A DNA stretch of 64,000 nt from an uncultured Nioella sp. (GCA_947495575.1 CANLZL010000002.1:434001-498000), one strand, 5' to 3'; positions 1 through 10,221 are shown, numbered from the stretch's first letter. The notes: generated by a model not told the origin, from the letters alone. Numbers and translations: made by a program.

Positions 1-513
1 CTTTGGGGCCCTGCCCATGGTGGCGCCAACCAGGCCTGTCTTGAAATGCTGCGCGAAATCGGCTCTGTTGATCGCATCCCTGAATACATCGCCCGCGCCA
101 AGGACAAGAACGATCCTTTCCGCCTGATGGGCTTCGGTCACCGTGTGTACAAAAACTTTGACCCGCGCGCGACCGTGATGAAACAGTCCGCTGACGAAGT
201 GCTTGATCTGCTTGGCATTGAAAACAACCCCCTGTTGCAGGTTGCCAAAGAGCTTGAGACCATTGCGGTGAATGACGAGTATTTCGCTGAGAAGAAGCTA
301 TTCCCGAATGTTGATTTCTATTCGGGAATCATTCTAGAGGCGATGGGCTTCCCCACATCGATGTTCACTCCGATCTTCGCGCTCAGCCGCACGGTGGGTT
401 GGATTTCGCAGTGGAAAGAGATGATTGCAGATCCAGCTGGCAAAATCGGTCGTCCGCGTCAGCTTTATACCGGCGCGACCTATCGCGACTACGTCGATAT
501 CGAAAATCGCTGA
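1..513 (+). CDS. gltA: Citrate synthase, C-terminal part (5' end outside window)
   Basis: The frame is open from base 1, so the gene starts before the window. Citrate synthase condenses acetyl-CoA and oxaloacetate in the cytoplasm, the entry step of the TCA cycle. All three catalytic elements known from the hexameric bacterial enzyme are visible: the first His in [16 protein letters not shown] (codons from base 1), the second in [15 protein letters not shown], and the Asp in [10 protein letters not shown]. The C-terminus [15 protein letters not shown] is typical for type II citrate synthases. A Rho-independent terminator follows 25 bp after the stop, so this is the last gene of its transcript. 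Identification is secure; the N-terminal NADH-binding part cannot be judged. Confidence 0.97.
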   Translation, partial: LWGPAHGGANQACLEMLREIGSVDRIPEYIARAKDKNDPFRLMGFGHRVYKNFDPRATVMKQSADEVLDLLGIENNPLLQVAKELETIAVNDEYFAEKKLFPNVDFYSGIILEAMGFPTSMFTPIFALSRTVGWISQWKEMIADPAGKIGRPRQLYTGATYRDYVDIENR

Positions 514-537
514 TCGAACCTTTATCTGAAAACGAAT

Positions 538-573
538 GGCTGCCTTGTTACCAGGGCGGCCCTTTTTCTTTTC
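538..573 (+). terminator. Rho-independent terminator after gltA
   Basis: Inverted repeat GGCTGCC (538-544) / GGCGGCC (555-561) with one G-U pair in the stem and a 10-nt loop, followed by CTTTTTCTTTTCC. It separates gltA from the nucleoside hydrolase gene. Confidence 0.8.
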
Positions 574-667
574 CGCCTTCCTCTTTACAAAAATTCCCGC
601 GTCGAAGGCATTGATGTTTTGATGCAAACCAGCCAGATTTTCTCTTCGCGTAGAGGAGACAGCCCAG

Positions 668-1606
668 ATGCCACGCAAGATCATCATCGACACAGATCCC
701 GGACAGGACGACGCCGCCGCGATCCTGTTGGCGCTTGCATCGCCGGATGAGTTGGAGTTGTTGGGCATCACAACGGTTGCCGGCAATGTCCCCCTGGACC
801 TGACAACCAAAAATGCGCAGATGGTTTGCGAAGTGGCAAAGCGCCCTGACGTGAAGATTTTCGCGGGCTGCGACCGTCCGTTGGCCCATACTTTGGTCAC
901 GGCGGAACATGTGCACGGCAAAACCGGCCTAGATGGTCCGCCATTGCCGAATCCCAAGATGCCCGTTCAGGACCAGCATGGCGTAGATTTCATCATTGAT
1001 ACTTTGCGCCATGAGCCGCCCGGAACGGTTACGATTTGCCCATTGGGGCCGTTGACCAATATCGGAACGGCCCTGCAAAAGGCCCCAGACATTGCGGACC
1101 GCATTCAGGAAATCGTTCTGATGGGGGGCGCTTATTTTCAGGTTGGCAATATCACACCTGCGGCAGAATTTAACATTTACGTTGACCCGGAAGCTGCTGA
1201 TATCGTGTTTAAATCTGGTGCACCCATTGTTGTTATGCCGCTTGATGTGACGCATAAAGTGCTGGTCACGCAGGCGCGTCTTGACGCTTTCCGCGCGCTT
1301 GGCACCCATGTCGGTAGAATGGTTGCAGGTTGGACCGAGTTTTTTGAGCGTTTCGATAAAGAAAAGTACGGATCGGCTGGTGCGCCGTTACATGACCCAA
1401 CGACCATTGCCTACCTTCTGAGGCCAGATCTCTTTTCCGGACGCCATATCAATGTCGAGATTGAAACCGGATCAAAACTGACCCGAGGCATGACCGTTGC
1501 CGATTGGTGGCGCGTCACGGATCGCCCGGCCAATGCCACTTTCATGGGCGATGTGGATGCCGATGGGTTTTTCGAACTGCTGACCGAAAGAATGGCCCGA
1601 CTATAG
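668..1606 (+). CDS. Inosine/uridine-preferring nucleoside hydrolase
   Basis: A 312-residue protein of the IUNH family, which hydrolyses the N-glycosidic bond of ribonucleosides to free base and ribose in purine/pyrimidine salvage. The N-terminal calcium-binding motif DTDPGQDDA is at residues 8-16 (family signature DTDPGxDDA), and the second conserved metal/active-site element HDP is near residue 241 (LHDPTT). Length fits the family (about 310-320). The ATG at 668 has a good ribosome binding site (GAGGAGAC). The gene stands alone between the gltA terminator and selO, which starts 63 bp downstream. Substrate preference within the family cannot be read from the sequence. Confidence 0.93.
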   Translation: MPRKIIIDTDPGQDDAAAILLALASPDELELLGITTVAGNVPLDLTTKNAQMVCEVAKRPDVKIFAGCDRPLAHTLVTAEHVHGKTGLDGPPLPNPKMPVQDQHGVDFIIDTLRHEPPGTVTICPLGPLTNIGTALQKAPDIADRIQEIVLMGGAYFQVGNITPAAEFNIYVDPEAADIVFKSGAPIVVMPLDVTHKVLVTQARLDAFRALGTHVGRMVAGWTEFFERFDKEKYGSAGAPLHDPTTIAYLLRPDLFSGRHINVEIETGSKLTRGMTVADWWRVTDRPANATFMGDVDADGFFELLTERMARL

Positions 1607-1669
1607 GCGGCGACTGGCAACTGACCGACGCCCACCCTACATCAGATGAAGCTGCTCAAGAGGGATGCC

Positions 1670-3109
1670 ATGCAGATTGCCTTCGACAATTCCTATGCCC
1701 GCCTGCCCGACCGTTTTTTTCGCCCCATGGCACCAACCCCGGTGGCAGAGCCACATCTCATTGCATTGAACGAGGCCCTGGCCAATTCGCTTGGACTGGA
1801 CTCTGCCGCACTACGCAGTACGGAGGGGCTTGGTGTGCTCTCTGGCAATGCCCTTCCTGAAGGGGCAAATCCTTTGGCGCAGGCCTACGCCGGCCACCAG
1901 TTTGGCGGTTGGGTGCCGCAACTGGGCGATGGCCGCGCAATTCTGTTGGGTGAAGTCATCGACAATGACGGTATTCGCCGCGACATCCAACTCAAAGGTG
2001 CCGGACCAACACCGTTTTCGCGCAATGGCGATGGCCGCGCGTGGCTTGGACCGGTTTTGCGGGAATATATCGTGTCCGAAGCGATGTTTGCGCTTGGCAT
2101 TCCGACCACCCGCGCCTTGGCCGCTGTATCTACGGGCGAACGCGTCCAGCGCGAACGCGCGTATCCCGGCGGCGTGCTGACGCGCGTGGCAAGCTCTCAT
2201 ATCCGTGTTGGAACATTCCAGTTCTTTGCGGCACGCCAAGATGACGAGGCGCTGCGCCTATTGATGGAGCATGTCATTACCCGGCACTATCCCGAAGCTG
2301 AGGGTGCACTTGGCCTGCTCAAGGCCGTCGTCGCGGCACAAGCCAGGTTGATCGCTAAGTGGATGGGCGTAGGCTTCATCCATGGCGTCATGAACACCGA
2401 CAATGTGTCGGTCGCCGGCGAAACCATAGATTATGGTCCCTGTGCCTTCATGGATAATTACCACCCAGACACGGTCTTCAGCTCTATCGACCGTTACGGC
2501 CGCTATGCCTATCGCAAGCAACCCGAGATCGCAGTTTGGAACCTCGCGCAATTCGCCACGGCCTTGCTGCCCTTGATCGGTGGCGATTACAAAAAGGCGG
2601 TCGAAGACGCGACCGAGGCGGTTCAGGGCTTTGCTGATGTGTTTTCGGATGAGTGGGACAAAGTTTTCACGGCCAAGCTTGGCCTGACCAGCCAACGCGA
2701 AGATGATTCCGCCTTGGCCTATGAATTGCTGACCCATATGGCCAAAGGCAATGCCGATTTCACCCGTACATTCGGGGCAATTTCTGGCGACGACCCGGCT
2801 GTGGCAGCCGAAGAATTCGACCAGCCCGATGCTTTCCTGGACTGGTTGCCCCGATGGCTGGCACGTGCGTCAGAGGATGGCCCGGAACTGGCGCGCATAG
2901 CCCGGATGCAAGCGACCAACCCGGCGCTTATCCCGCGAAACCATCGTATAGAAGAGGCCATTCAGGCAGGCGTCAGGGGCGACTTCGCCCCGTTCGATCG
3001 ACTGAACAAAGCCCTTTCGACCCCATTTGACGCGCCAATCGAAGCACCCGATCTGACCCTCGCGCCCCTTCCCAAGGAAGTCGTTCAACAAACCTTCTGC
3101 GGCACCTGA
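1670..3109 (+). CDS. selO: Protein adenylyltransferase SelO (YdiU family)
   Basis: A 479-residue SelO-family pseudokinase. Members transfer AMP from ATP to Ser/Thr/Tyr of target proteins and protect against oxidative stress. Conserved segments include [20 protein letters not shown], the [20 protein letters not shown] helix, and the metal-binding region [11 protein letters not shown] followed by [10 protein letters not shown]. The C-terminus ends TFCGT; this Cys lies where vertebrate SelO carries selenocysteine. I prefer the ATG at 1670 because AAGAGG lies 7 nt upstream; an in-frame ATG at 1646 would add eight residues. The upstream gene ends 63 bp earlier and no shared function is evident. 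Confidence 0.93.
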   Translation: MQIAFDNSYARLPDRFFRPMAPTPVAEPHLIALNEALANSLGLDSAALRSTEGLGVLSGNALPEGANPLAQAYAGHQFGGWVPQLGDGRAILLGEVIDNDGIRRDIQLKGAGPTPFSRNGDGRAWLGPVLREYIVSEAMFALGIPTTRALAAVSTGERVQRERAYPGGVLTRVASSHIRVGTFQFFAARQDDEALRLLMEHVITRHYPEAEGALGLLKAVVAAQARLIAKWMGVGFIHGVMNTDNVSVAGETIDYGPCAFMDNYHPDTVFSSIDRYGRYAYRKQPEIAVWNLAQFATALLPLIGGDYKKAVEDATEAVQGFADVFSDEWDKVFTAKLGLTSQREDDSALAYELLTHMAKGNADFTRTFGAISGDDPAVAAEEFDQPDAFLDWLPRWLARASEDGPELARIARMQATNPALIPRNHRIEEAIQAGVRGDFAPFDRLNKALSTPFDAPIEAPDLTLAPLPKEVVQQTFCGT

Positions 3110-3190
3110 AGCGCACACAAGGTTGGTGTTCCGGCCGCCTAGCCCATGCTATGGGCTGTGCGTGTTTTCTTGACCGATTGAAATTGCGCC

Positions 3191-4447
3191 ATGACCCTAT
3201 TGCAGATCACCTCGCTCCTTATTGTTTTGGCCGGCGCCTTTGGGGCGATCAACTACCTGTTCCTGCGCTTGCCTTCGGCCATAGGCATCCTGATTGTGGC
3301 CCTTGCGGCTTCGCTCGGCGTCATGGCCTTGGACGCGGTCCTTCCCTCTTTCGGAATTGATGATGAGCTGCGGCTTCTGATCTCGGAAATTGACTTTTCC
3401 GAGGCGCTGCTGGAGGGGATGCTGGGCCTGTTGCTGTTCGCAGGCGCACTGCATGTAAAGATCGAGGATTTGCGCGCGCAATGGCGCGTGGTTGCCCTGA
3501 TGGCCACCATCGGTGTGGGACTTTCGACACTCATCATCGGTTTCGGGTTTTCGTGGCTTACCGGAATGCCTCTGATGATCGCGCTCGTCTTTGGCGTGAT
3601 CGTCACGCCAACAGATCCCGTAGCCGTTCTTGGTGTGCTCAGGGCCGCCGATCTGCCCAAATCGCTGGAAACCAAGATCGCTGGCGAAAGTCTATTTAAC
3701 GATGGCGTGGGTTATGTCGTGTTCCTTGTGCTGGTCGGCCTCGCCTTTGGACATGGCGGCGGTGATCATGGCGGGGGCGGCCTGAGCGATGCCGTGATCC
3801 TATTCCTGCAAGAGGCTGTTGGCGGGGCGCTGTTAGGCGCCTCACTGGGATGGCTCACTTTCCGTGTCATGCGCCATATTGATGATCCGTCGCTTGAGGT
3901 TCTGCTGACACTCGGTCTGGCCTTTGGCGGGTATGAGCTCGCCATTTGGCTGCATGTCTCTGCCCCCATTATGGCGGTCGTCGCCGGGCTGCTCATTGGG
4001 CATACCGGGCCAAAGGGCGGGATGAGCGCTGACACGCGGGCACATGTCGACAGTTTCTGGACACTGATTGACGAAATCCTCAACGCTGTCCTGTTTCTGC
4101 TCATCGGGTTTGAGGTTTTTGCCGTCACCTTTGACCAAAACATCCTGCTGACAGGCGCCGCCGCCATCGCCCTGGCGCTGTTTGCCCGACTTGCCGCTGT
4201 TGCCGTCCCGATCTATGCCCTACGCCCCTTCCGTGCATTCTCTGCCGGGGTCATTCCGATCATGACCTGGGGCGGTCTCAAAGGGGGTATCTCGGTTGCG
4301 CTGGCCCTGTCTCTGCCGGAAAACGAATGGAAACCGCTGATTTTGGGTGCGACTTATGTCATCGTAATATTCTCGATCATCGTGCAAGGCCTCACTGTCG
4401 CGCGACTGGCCACGCGCTTGGGCCGTGAACCGGAATTGGATATTTGA
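3191..4447 (+). CDS. CPA1-family Na+/H+ antiporter (NhaP-like)
   Basis: A 418-residue inner-membrane protein with about 12 hydrophobic segments. It matches the cation:proton antiporter-1 family, which exchanges cytoplasmic Na+ (or K+) for H+. Diagnostic motifs are GVIVTPTDPVAVLGVLR in the middle and GESLFNDGVGYVVF just after it, carrying the conserved TDP and FNDG residues of the ion site. A Gly/His-rich cytoplasmic loop (HGGGDHGGGG) follows near residue 190. There is no long C-terminal cytoplasmic tail, so it resembles short NhaP forms rather than eukaryotic NHE. The stop overlaps the start of the next gene (TTGA, 4444-4447), so the two are probably co-translated. Ion specificity is not determinable. 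Confidence 0.92.
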   Translation: MTLLQITSLLIVLAGAFGAINYLFLRLPSAIGILIVALAASLGVMALDAVLPSFGIDDELRLLISEIDFSEALLEGMLGLLLFAGALHVKIEDLRAQWRVVALMATIGVGLSTLIIGFGFSWLTGMPLMIALVFGVIVTPTDPVAVLGVLRAADLPKSLETKIAGESLFNDGVGYVVFLVLVGLAFGHGGGDHGGGGLSDAVILFLQEAVGGALLGASLGWLTFRVMRHIDDPSLEVLLTLGLAFGGYELAIWLHVSAPIMAVVAGLLIGHTGPKGGMSADTRAHVDSFWTLIDEILNAVLFLLIGFEVFAVTFDQNILLTGAAAIALALFARLAAVAVPIYALRPFRAFSAGVIPIMTWGGLKGGISVALALSLPENEWKPLILGATYVIVIFSIIVQGLTVARLATRLGREPELDI

Positions 4448-5157
4448 GCGACCAGGATACAATCAGAACAGTGCTCGCCTCACGGCTCTCTCTCGGTACG
4501 GCCACGCCAACCCACGACGTCAGCGAAGTGGATTTTCTGGATCAGTACGTGCCCGAGTATGGCACGATGAACCCGACACCCTCGGCCAAGCCCTTCTACT
4601 TTACCCAAATCCACAACTTCGCCAATGAGAACGCCTATCTGGTGTCCCCAGCCCTAAGGGCGGGCCTGACCGAACCGATCTGGAGTTTCGAGCGTTTCGG
4701 CCAGAGCCTGACGTATTTGCCAGACGGTAGGCTGATCTTGATCGCTGGCGAACACGAGGATTTTTACGATCCAGATTTCTGGATTTACAATGATGTCACC
4801 GTCATTTCTGCCAGTGGCGACATCACCCACTACACCTACCCGCGCGACATCTTTCCACCCACCGATTTCCACACAGCCACGTTGGTTGGGGAAGATCTCT
4901 GGATCATCGGGTCGCTTGGCTACAAAGACGCGCGGAGGTTTGATCAGACGCAAGTGCTACGCCTCGACCTGAGCGATTTCAGCATCCACCAAGTGGTCAC
5001 AACGGGGCAAAACCCTGGTTGGATTCACGGCCATGAGGCTGCAATTGTCGAAAATGACATACTGATTACAGGCGCAACGGTTGAACCTGGCTACCGTGCC
5101 TTGCCGGGCAGCTACGCGCTGAACCTAGAAACACTGGTCTGGCGCGAAATCACCTGA
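4444..5157 (+). CDS. Unrecognised soluble protein, possible beta-propeller/Kelch-like
   Basis: A 237-residue protein with no signal peptide or membrane segment. The start is a TTG that overlaps the antiporter stop by 4 nt; the first in-frame ATG (4567) would remove 41 residues. Alternating beta-type stretches recur (SLTYLPDGRLILIAGEH, HTATLVGEDLWIIGSLG, HEAAIVENDILITGATVE), each with a short Gly-containing turn. They resemble galactose-oxidase/Kelch blades, but too few blades are present for a closed propeller. The fold is an inference from this pattern. Coupling to the antiporter suggests co-expression, not a proven common role. I do not recognise a named family. Confidence 0.6.
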   Translation: MSDQDTIRTVLASRLSLGTATPTHDVSEVDFLDQYVPEYGTMNPTPSAKPFYFTQIHNFANENAYLVSPALRAGLTEPIWSFERFGQSLTYLPDGRLILIAGEHEDFYDPDFWIYNDVTVISASGDITHYTYPRDIFPPTDFHTATLVGEDLWIIGSLGYKDARRFDQTQVLRLDLSDFSIHQVVTTGQNPGWIHGHEAAIVENDILITGATVEPGYRALPGSYALNLETLVWREIT

Positions 5158-5236
5158 GGATAACTGAGCCTAGGGGCTTCCCCCTTACAGGGTCAATGCG
5201 TTACAGACGTGCCCCAAGATGACAGAGGGGCGCCCG

Positions 5237-5647
5237 ATGCCGGATACAATCGAATCGCGCTGCGAGGCCAATGGCTTGCGCATGACCGAACAGCGCCGGG
5301 TCATCGCCCGCGTTCTTGAATCGTCAAACGATCATCCTGACGTCGAAGAGTTGTACGGTCGCGCCTCTGAGGTTGACCCAAACATCTCGATTGCGACCGT
5401 GTATCGAACGGTCAAACTGTTCGAAGAAGCGGGTATTCTGGAAAAGCTCGAATTTGGTGATGGACGTGCAAGGTATGAAGATGCCGAGCGTGACCACCAT
5501 GATCACCTGATTGATCTGCAATCCGGCGAAGTGATCGAATTTGTCGATGCAGAAATCGAAGCCCTTCAGGAACGCATCGCTGAAAAATTGGGGTATCAGC
5601 TGAAAGGTCACAAGCTGGAACTTTACGGCGTCCGCAAGCCAAACTGA
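5237..5647 (+). CDS. Fur-family metalloregulator, Mur-like (manganese/iron)
   Basis: A 136-residue Fur superfamily repressor: an N-terminal winged helix (RMTEQRRVIARVLE, then SIATVYRTVKLFEEAGIL as recognition region) and a C-terminal metal-binding dimerisation domain with the His-rich RDHHDHLIDLQSGEVIEF. The CxxC zinc-binding cysteine pairs of Zur or E. coli Fur are absent, as in alphaproteobacterial Fur/Mur proteins that respond to manganese or iron. The ATG at 5237 is chosen because GAGGGG lies 6-8 nt upstream; an ATG at 5219 is possible. No metal transporter gene lies next to it, so the regulon is not visible here. Irr is a less likely alternative because the heme-binding HxH arrangement is not obvious. 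Confidence 0.85.
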   Translation: MPDTIESRCEANGLRMTEQRRVIARVLESSNDHPDVEELYGRASEVDPNISIATVYRTVKLFEEAGILEKLEFGDGRARYEDAERDHHDHLIDLQSGEVIEFVDAEIEALQERIAEKLGYQLKGHKLELYGVRKPN

Positions 5648-6361
5648 TCAGCAGCCGGTGTCGGGGGTTGGACCAGTGTGGCCCGTGAAAATCAGCCGCA
5701 AATTGCGTTTGATCAGGTTCTTCCACACCAATCTTGGAAAGGACCGCAGGAAATCCAGACCGGCACCCGGGCCAGCGGCCCTTAGGGTTTGCCGTGCGAT
5801 TGCCGGACGAGCAGGAACCATCAACCCTTCGCGCCCTGCTGGTTTGCCCTTCAATAGGCGGCGCAGCGCCGCAGCCGTAGCGCGTGGATTGTTCCAGGCG
5901 CTGCGATACACAATGCACCCGTTCCGGTTGATGATAAAAACGGCATTTGGGTAGCTGCCAAAGCTTTCGTGCAAGGCACCGTCCAACCCGTCCACAAAGA
6001 CCACGCGTTTTTCACCATCGGCGCGCAATTCTGCTGCCCGGGCGATCTTGTCCTCAACCGATTGATGGGCCGGGATCCGTGCGCCGGGATGCGCCTCACG
6101 AATATAAAGCACGCCATGGGTCAGGTCCGGAAACTCTGCCATAAGGCTGTCCATTCCGTCCCGGCGTGACTGAAATAACGGGCATGTTAAGGAGCCCAAT
6201 TCCAGCACCAAAAACGCTCCGTCAAATTCCAACAAACGGGTTTTGCGCCCTAGAACAAGAACCGGCCCGTCCGGGGCCTTATGACCCAATTGTGCCTTGT
6301 CGAAGCGGTCGAGATCATAGGTTTTTGCGTCGAACCCACCGTAGTTATACTGATCTTGCAT
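5648..6361 (-). CDS. Deiodinase-like thioredoxin-fold protein
   Basis: A 237-residue protein whose core (about residues 45-175) resembles animal iodothyronine deiodinases. The active-site-like motif LGSLTCPLF has Cys60 where the animal enzymes carry selenocysteine (GSCTUPxF). It is followed by YIREAH at 86-91 (YIEEAH in deiodinases), HQSVEDK with His99 (HQNLQDR), the strand VVFVDGLDG, and the PNAVFIINRNGCIVYR strand pair. A C-terminal extension of about 60 basic and aromatic residues is not part of the fold. The ATG at 6361 has GGGGGAAGAGA directly upstream and lies inside the end of the MarR gene (17-nt overlap), so both are translated from one mRNA. Reductive dehalogenation is a family analogy only; a peroxiredoxin-like thiol role is equally possible. 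Confidence 0.75.
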   Translation of the reverse strand: MQDQYNYGGFDAKTYDLDRFDKAQLGHKAPDGPVLVLGRKTRLLEFDGAFLVLELGSLTCPLFQSRRDGMDSLMAEFPDLTHGVLYIREAHPGARIPAHQSVEDKIARAAELRADGEKRVVFVDGLDGALHESFGSYPNAVFIINRNGCIVYRSAWNNPRATAAALRRLLKGKPAGREGLMVPARPAIARQTLRAAGPGAGLDFLRSFPRLVWKNLIKRNLRLIFTGHTGPTPDTGC

Positions 6362-6842
6362 TCTCTTCCCCCTGGGTCGCCGTCGTACCCACCAGATTTG
6401 CCGCCATCTGTTGCAGAACTCGCAGGGCAGTTTCGTGGTCCAGCGCCGATATCCCATCACTTGCGGTGTCGATCAAAGGACGCGCGAGACTTGGCAAAAC
6501 GGATTGCAGACCCCGCCCCGTCTCGGTCAGCCAAATTTCGGACCTTCGCCGATCTGACCGGCTTTCGCGGCGCTCAACCAGTGATTTGCGGACCATGGCG
6601 TCGATCAGCCGGGTCACGGTTGTTGCATCCCGCAAACTGCGTGCTGAGATTGAACCGGGTCCCTGCCCGTCCTCCTGCCACAGCATCAACAAGACCGCCC
6701 ATTCCTCAGGGCTGATTTTGTGACCTGCCTGTTTGAACCGCTCTGATAGTTCCCGTCGAGACAGAAAGGACAGCCGGTTAACCCAATGCAGAATAAGAGA
6801 TTCGTAATGTTCCATATTATTTGTATATAGCATTATTTGCAT
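6345..6842 (-). CDS. MarR-family transcriptional regulator
   Basis: About 165 residues with the MarR winged helix: helix-turn-helix around SPEEWAVLLMLWQEDGQ, recognition helix region LRDATTVTRLIDAMVRKSLV, and the wing RRESRSDRRRSEIWLTETG with the conserved D-x-R. It would bind as a dimer to a palindromic or repeated site and respond to a small ligand or oxidant. It overlaps the deiodinase-like gene by 17 nt and is divergent from the first EamA transporter gene, so one or both are plausible targets. The start is uncertain: ATG 6842 or ATG 6815. Neither has a strong Shine-Dalgarno sequence, and a direct repeat lies between them. Confidence 0.9.
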   Translation of the reverse strand: MQIMLYTNNMEHYESLILHWVNRLSFLSRRELSERFKQAGHKISPEEWAVLLMLWQEDGQGPGSISARSLRDATTVTRLIDAMVRKSLVERRESRSDRRRSEIWLTETGRGLQSVLPSLARPLIDTASDGISALDHETALRVLQQMAANLVGTTATQGEENARSV

Positions 6843-6843
6843 A
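6816..6843. promoter_or_regulatory. Direct repeat in the marR/EamA divergent region, candidate operator
   Basis: ATTATTTGTATA (6816-6827) and ATTATTTGCATA (6832-6843) repeat with a 16-bp period in an AT-rich stretch at the 5' end of the MarR gene. Its position at the start of marR and 90 bp before the EamA gene suits an autoregulatory operator. Function is inferred. Confidence 0.4.
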
Positions 6844-6932
6844 CCACAAGTTAATTTGCGAACTCTTCCCTTTCCAATTCGGCCACTCTGTGAAACTGAT
6901 TGGCTATTCCGATAGCGCGGTTCTCAGAAAAC

Positions 6933-7802
6933 ATGTCCCAAGACGCCGATAATCTTCGCGGCATCCTTTTGATGCTTGTCGCCATGGCCGCGTTTGCCTT
7001 GGGCGATGTGGGTATCAAGGCGTTGGCCGGTGTTGTGCCTCCGGGTCAAATCATGGGATCCTTGGGCATACTGGGTACTGTGATTTTTGCTTTTTGGACG
7101 CGCGCCCGTGGGCTTGCGCTTTTTCCGCGGGCCCTGTGGCACCCGGCCATTGCAATCCGCTTTGCGTTCGAGGTCCTGGCAGGCATTTCCATGGTAATGG
7201 CACTGACGCACACACCCTTGTCTTTGCTGACAGCGATCTTGCAGGCCGCACCACTGGTTGTTGCGATGGGCGGTGCGTTGTTTTTCCGAGAAGCCGTTGG
7301 TCCACGGCGGTGGGCTGCAATCAGTGTTGGATTGCTGGGCGTCCTCATCATTCTGCGCCCCGGGCTTTCAGCCTTTGACCCCAACGCATTATGGGCTGTT
7401 TCGGCCATGATCGCGTTGGCCTCGCGCGATCTGGCGACTCGCGCCGCCCCTAAATCGCTTGAGAACCTGCAACTTGGCACCTTTGGGATATTCGCCTTGG
7501 TGCCGACAGGGTTGTTGTTATTTACCGTTACCCCCGGCCCCATTTGGCTGGACGTCCGGGAATGGGTGATCCTGATCTTTGCCATTCTGGTCACGGTCGG
7601 CGGATATTACACGATTACGGCCGCGATGCGTGTGGGCGAGATCGGAGCCGTCACACCGTTTCGATATTCACGACTGATCTTTGGATTGATCCTCGGGATT
7701 TCACTCTTTGGCGAACGCCCGGATATCTGGACCTATGTGGGCGCAATTCTGATCGTCGGGACGGGCCTTTACACGATCTGGCGGGAACGCCGCGCGTCAT
7801 GA
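6933..7802 (+). CDS. EamA/DMT-superfamily transporter, first of a tandem pair
   Basis: A 289-residue inner-membrane protein with about ten hydrophobic segments in two EamA repeats (first from residue 8, second from about residue 145), the layout of drug/metabolite transporters that export amino acids, nucleobases or other small molecules. The end of the second repeat is the conserved FRYSRLIFGLILGISLFGER. I chose the ATG at 6933; an upstream TTG at 6900 would add 11 residues without hydrophobic character. The stop overlaps the start of the next transporter by 4 nt (ATGA). It is divergent from marR, which may control it. Substrate unknown. Confidence 0.9.
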   Translation: MSQDADNLRGILLMLVAMAAFALGDVGIKALAGVVPPGQIMGSLGILGTVIFAFWTRARGLALFPRALWHPAIAIRFAFEVLAGISMVMALTHTPLSLLTAILQAAPLVVAMGGALFFREAVGPRRWAAISVGLLGVLIILRPGLSAFDPNALWAVSAMIALASRDLATRAAPKSLENLQLGTFGIFALVPTGLLLFTVTPGPIWLDVREWVILIFAILVTVGGYYTITAAMRVGEIGAVTPFRYSRLIFGLILGISLFGERPDIWTYVGAILIVGTGLYTIWRERRAS

Positions 7803-8668
7803 ACAATATTGGTGGGATTGTTCTGGTCGTGGCTGCGATGGCCGCCTTTGCGCTTGAAGATATGTTTATCAAACTCCTGTCCCAATCCCTTTCGACCGGG
7901 GAAGTTATCCTGCTTTTGGGCGCAATGGGCACAGCCCTATTTGCCATCGGCGCACGCATAAAACGCGAGCGAATCTGGGCCCGGGACGCTTGGCAACCCG
8001 TCCTGTTGATGCGCGCCACAGCAGAAGGTTTGGCCGCAATGGCCTTTGTCACGGCCTTGGCGCGGGTCGAAATTTCTGTCGTTGCAGCCGTGTTTCAGGC
8101 GATGCCATTAGCCGTTACCATGGGGGCCGCCCTGTTCATGGGGGAGACCGTTGGTTGGCGAAGGTGGAGCGCGATTGGGCTGGGCTTTTGTGGCGTTTTG
8201 CTGATCATCAGGCCAGGTCTGGATGGGTTCAACGCCGATACCGGCTATGTGTTGGTTGCGGTGGTGTTGATTTCATTCCGCGACCTGATCACACGAAGAG
8301 TTCCACGTACGGTTGGGACAATGACTGTGTCTTTTCAAGCTTTTGCCGCCACGGTTTTGACAGGCGGTCTATTGATCGTGCTGTCAGACGCACCGCTGCG
8401 CGCCCCAGAGGGAAGCGCTTATGGGTTTCTGATCGGGGCCTCCCTTGCCGGTACATTGGGAGTATACGGCATTATCCAGGCCATGCGCATGGCAGAAGCA
8501 TCAGCCGTCCAGCCCTTTCGCTATTCACGTCTTGTTTTCTCGATTGCTGTCGGCATTCTGGTGTTCGGCGAACGCCCCGATGCCCTGACCTATCTGGGAT
8601 CAGCCATTATTGTGGGTGCCGGACTTTATTCTGTCCTGCGAGAGGCCCGTTTGGCACGTCAAGCCTGA
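7799..8668 (+). CDS. EamA/DMT-superfamily transporter, second of a tandem pair
   Basis: A 289-residue, ten-segment transporter of the same family and length as the preceding gene. The start ATG at 7799 overlaps the upstream stop (ATGA). The two proteins share layout and motifs (MAAFALxD near residue 15, RPGL after the fifth segment, QPFRYSRLVFSIAVGILVFG near the end, GERPD before the last segment), so they look like an old duplication. Translational coupling suggests either two separate exporters under one signal or a heteromeric pair; the latter is inference, since DMT proteins of this size usually act alone or as homodimers. Substrate unknown. Confidence 0.9.
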   Translation: MNNIGGIVLVVAAMAAFALEDMFIKLLSQSLSTGEVILLLGAMGTALFAIGARIKRERIWARDAWQPVLLMRATAEGLAAMAFVTALARVEISVVAAVFQAMPLAVTMGAALFMGETVGWRRWSAIGLGFCGVLLIIRPGLDGFNADTGYVLVAVVLISFRDLITRRVPRTVGTMTVSFQAFAATVLTGGLLIVLSDAPLRAPEGSAYGFLIGASLAGTLGVYGIIQAMRMAEASAVQPFRYSRLVFSIAVGILVFGERPDALTYLGSAIIVGAGLYSVLREARLARQA

Positions 8669-8676
8669 CGGGCTAA

Positions 8677-10113
<1,437 letters not shown>

Positions 10114-10137
10114 CCGCGCGAAAACGCACAGAACCTG

Positions 10138-10166
10138 AAGGGCAGTCTGCAAGGGCTGCCCTTTTC
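10138..10166 (+). terminator. Rho-independent terminator after eno
   Basis: Perfect inverted repeat AAGGGCAG (10138-10145) / CTGCCCTT (10156-10163), 10-nt loop, then TTTTC. Confidence 0.85.
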
Positions 10167-10221
10167 ATTTGTGCATTCGCATGGCGCAATGCGCGCGAGT
10201 AGAAAAATGTGAGAGTTCTAA

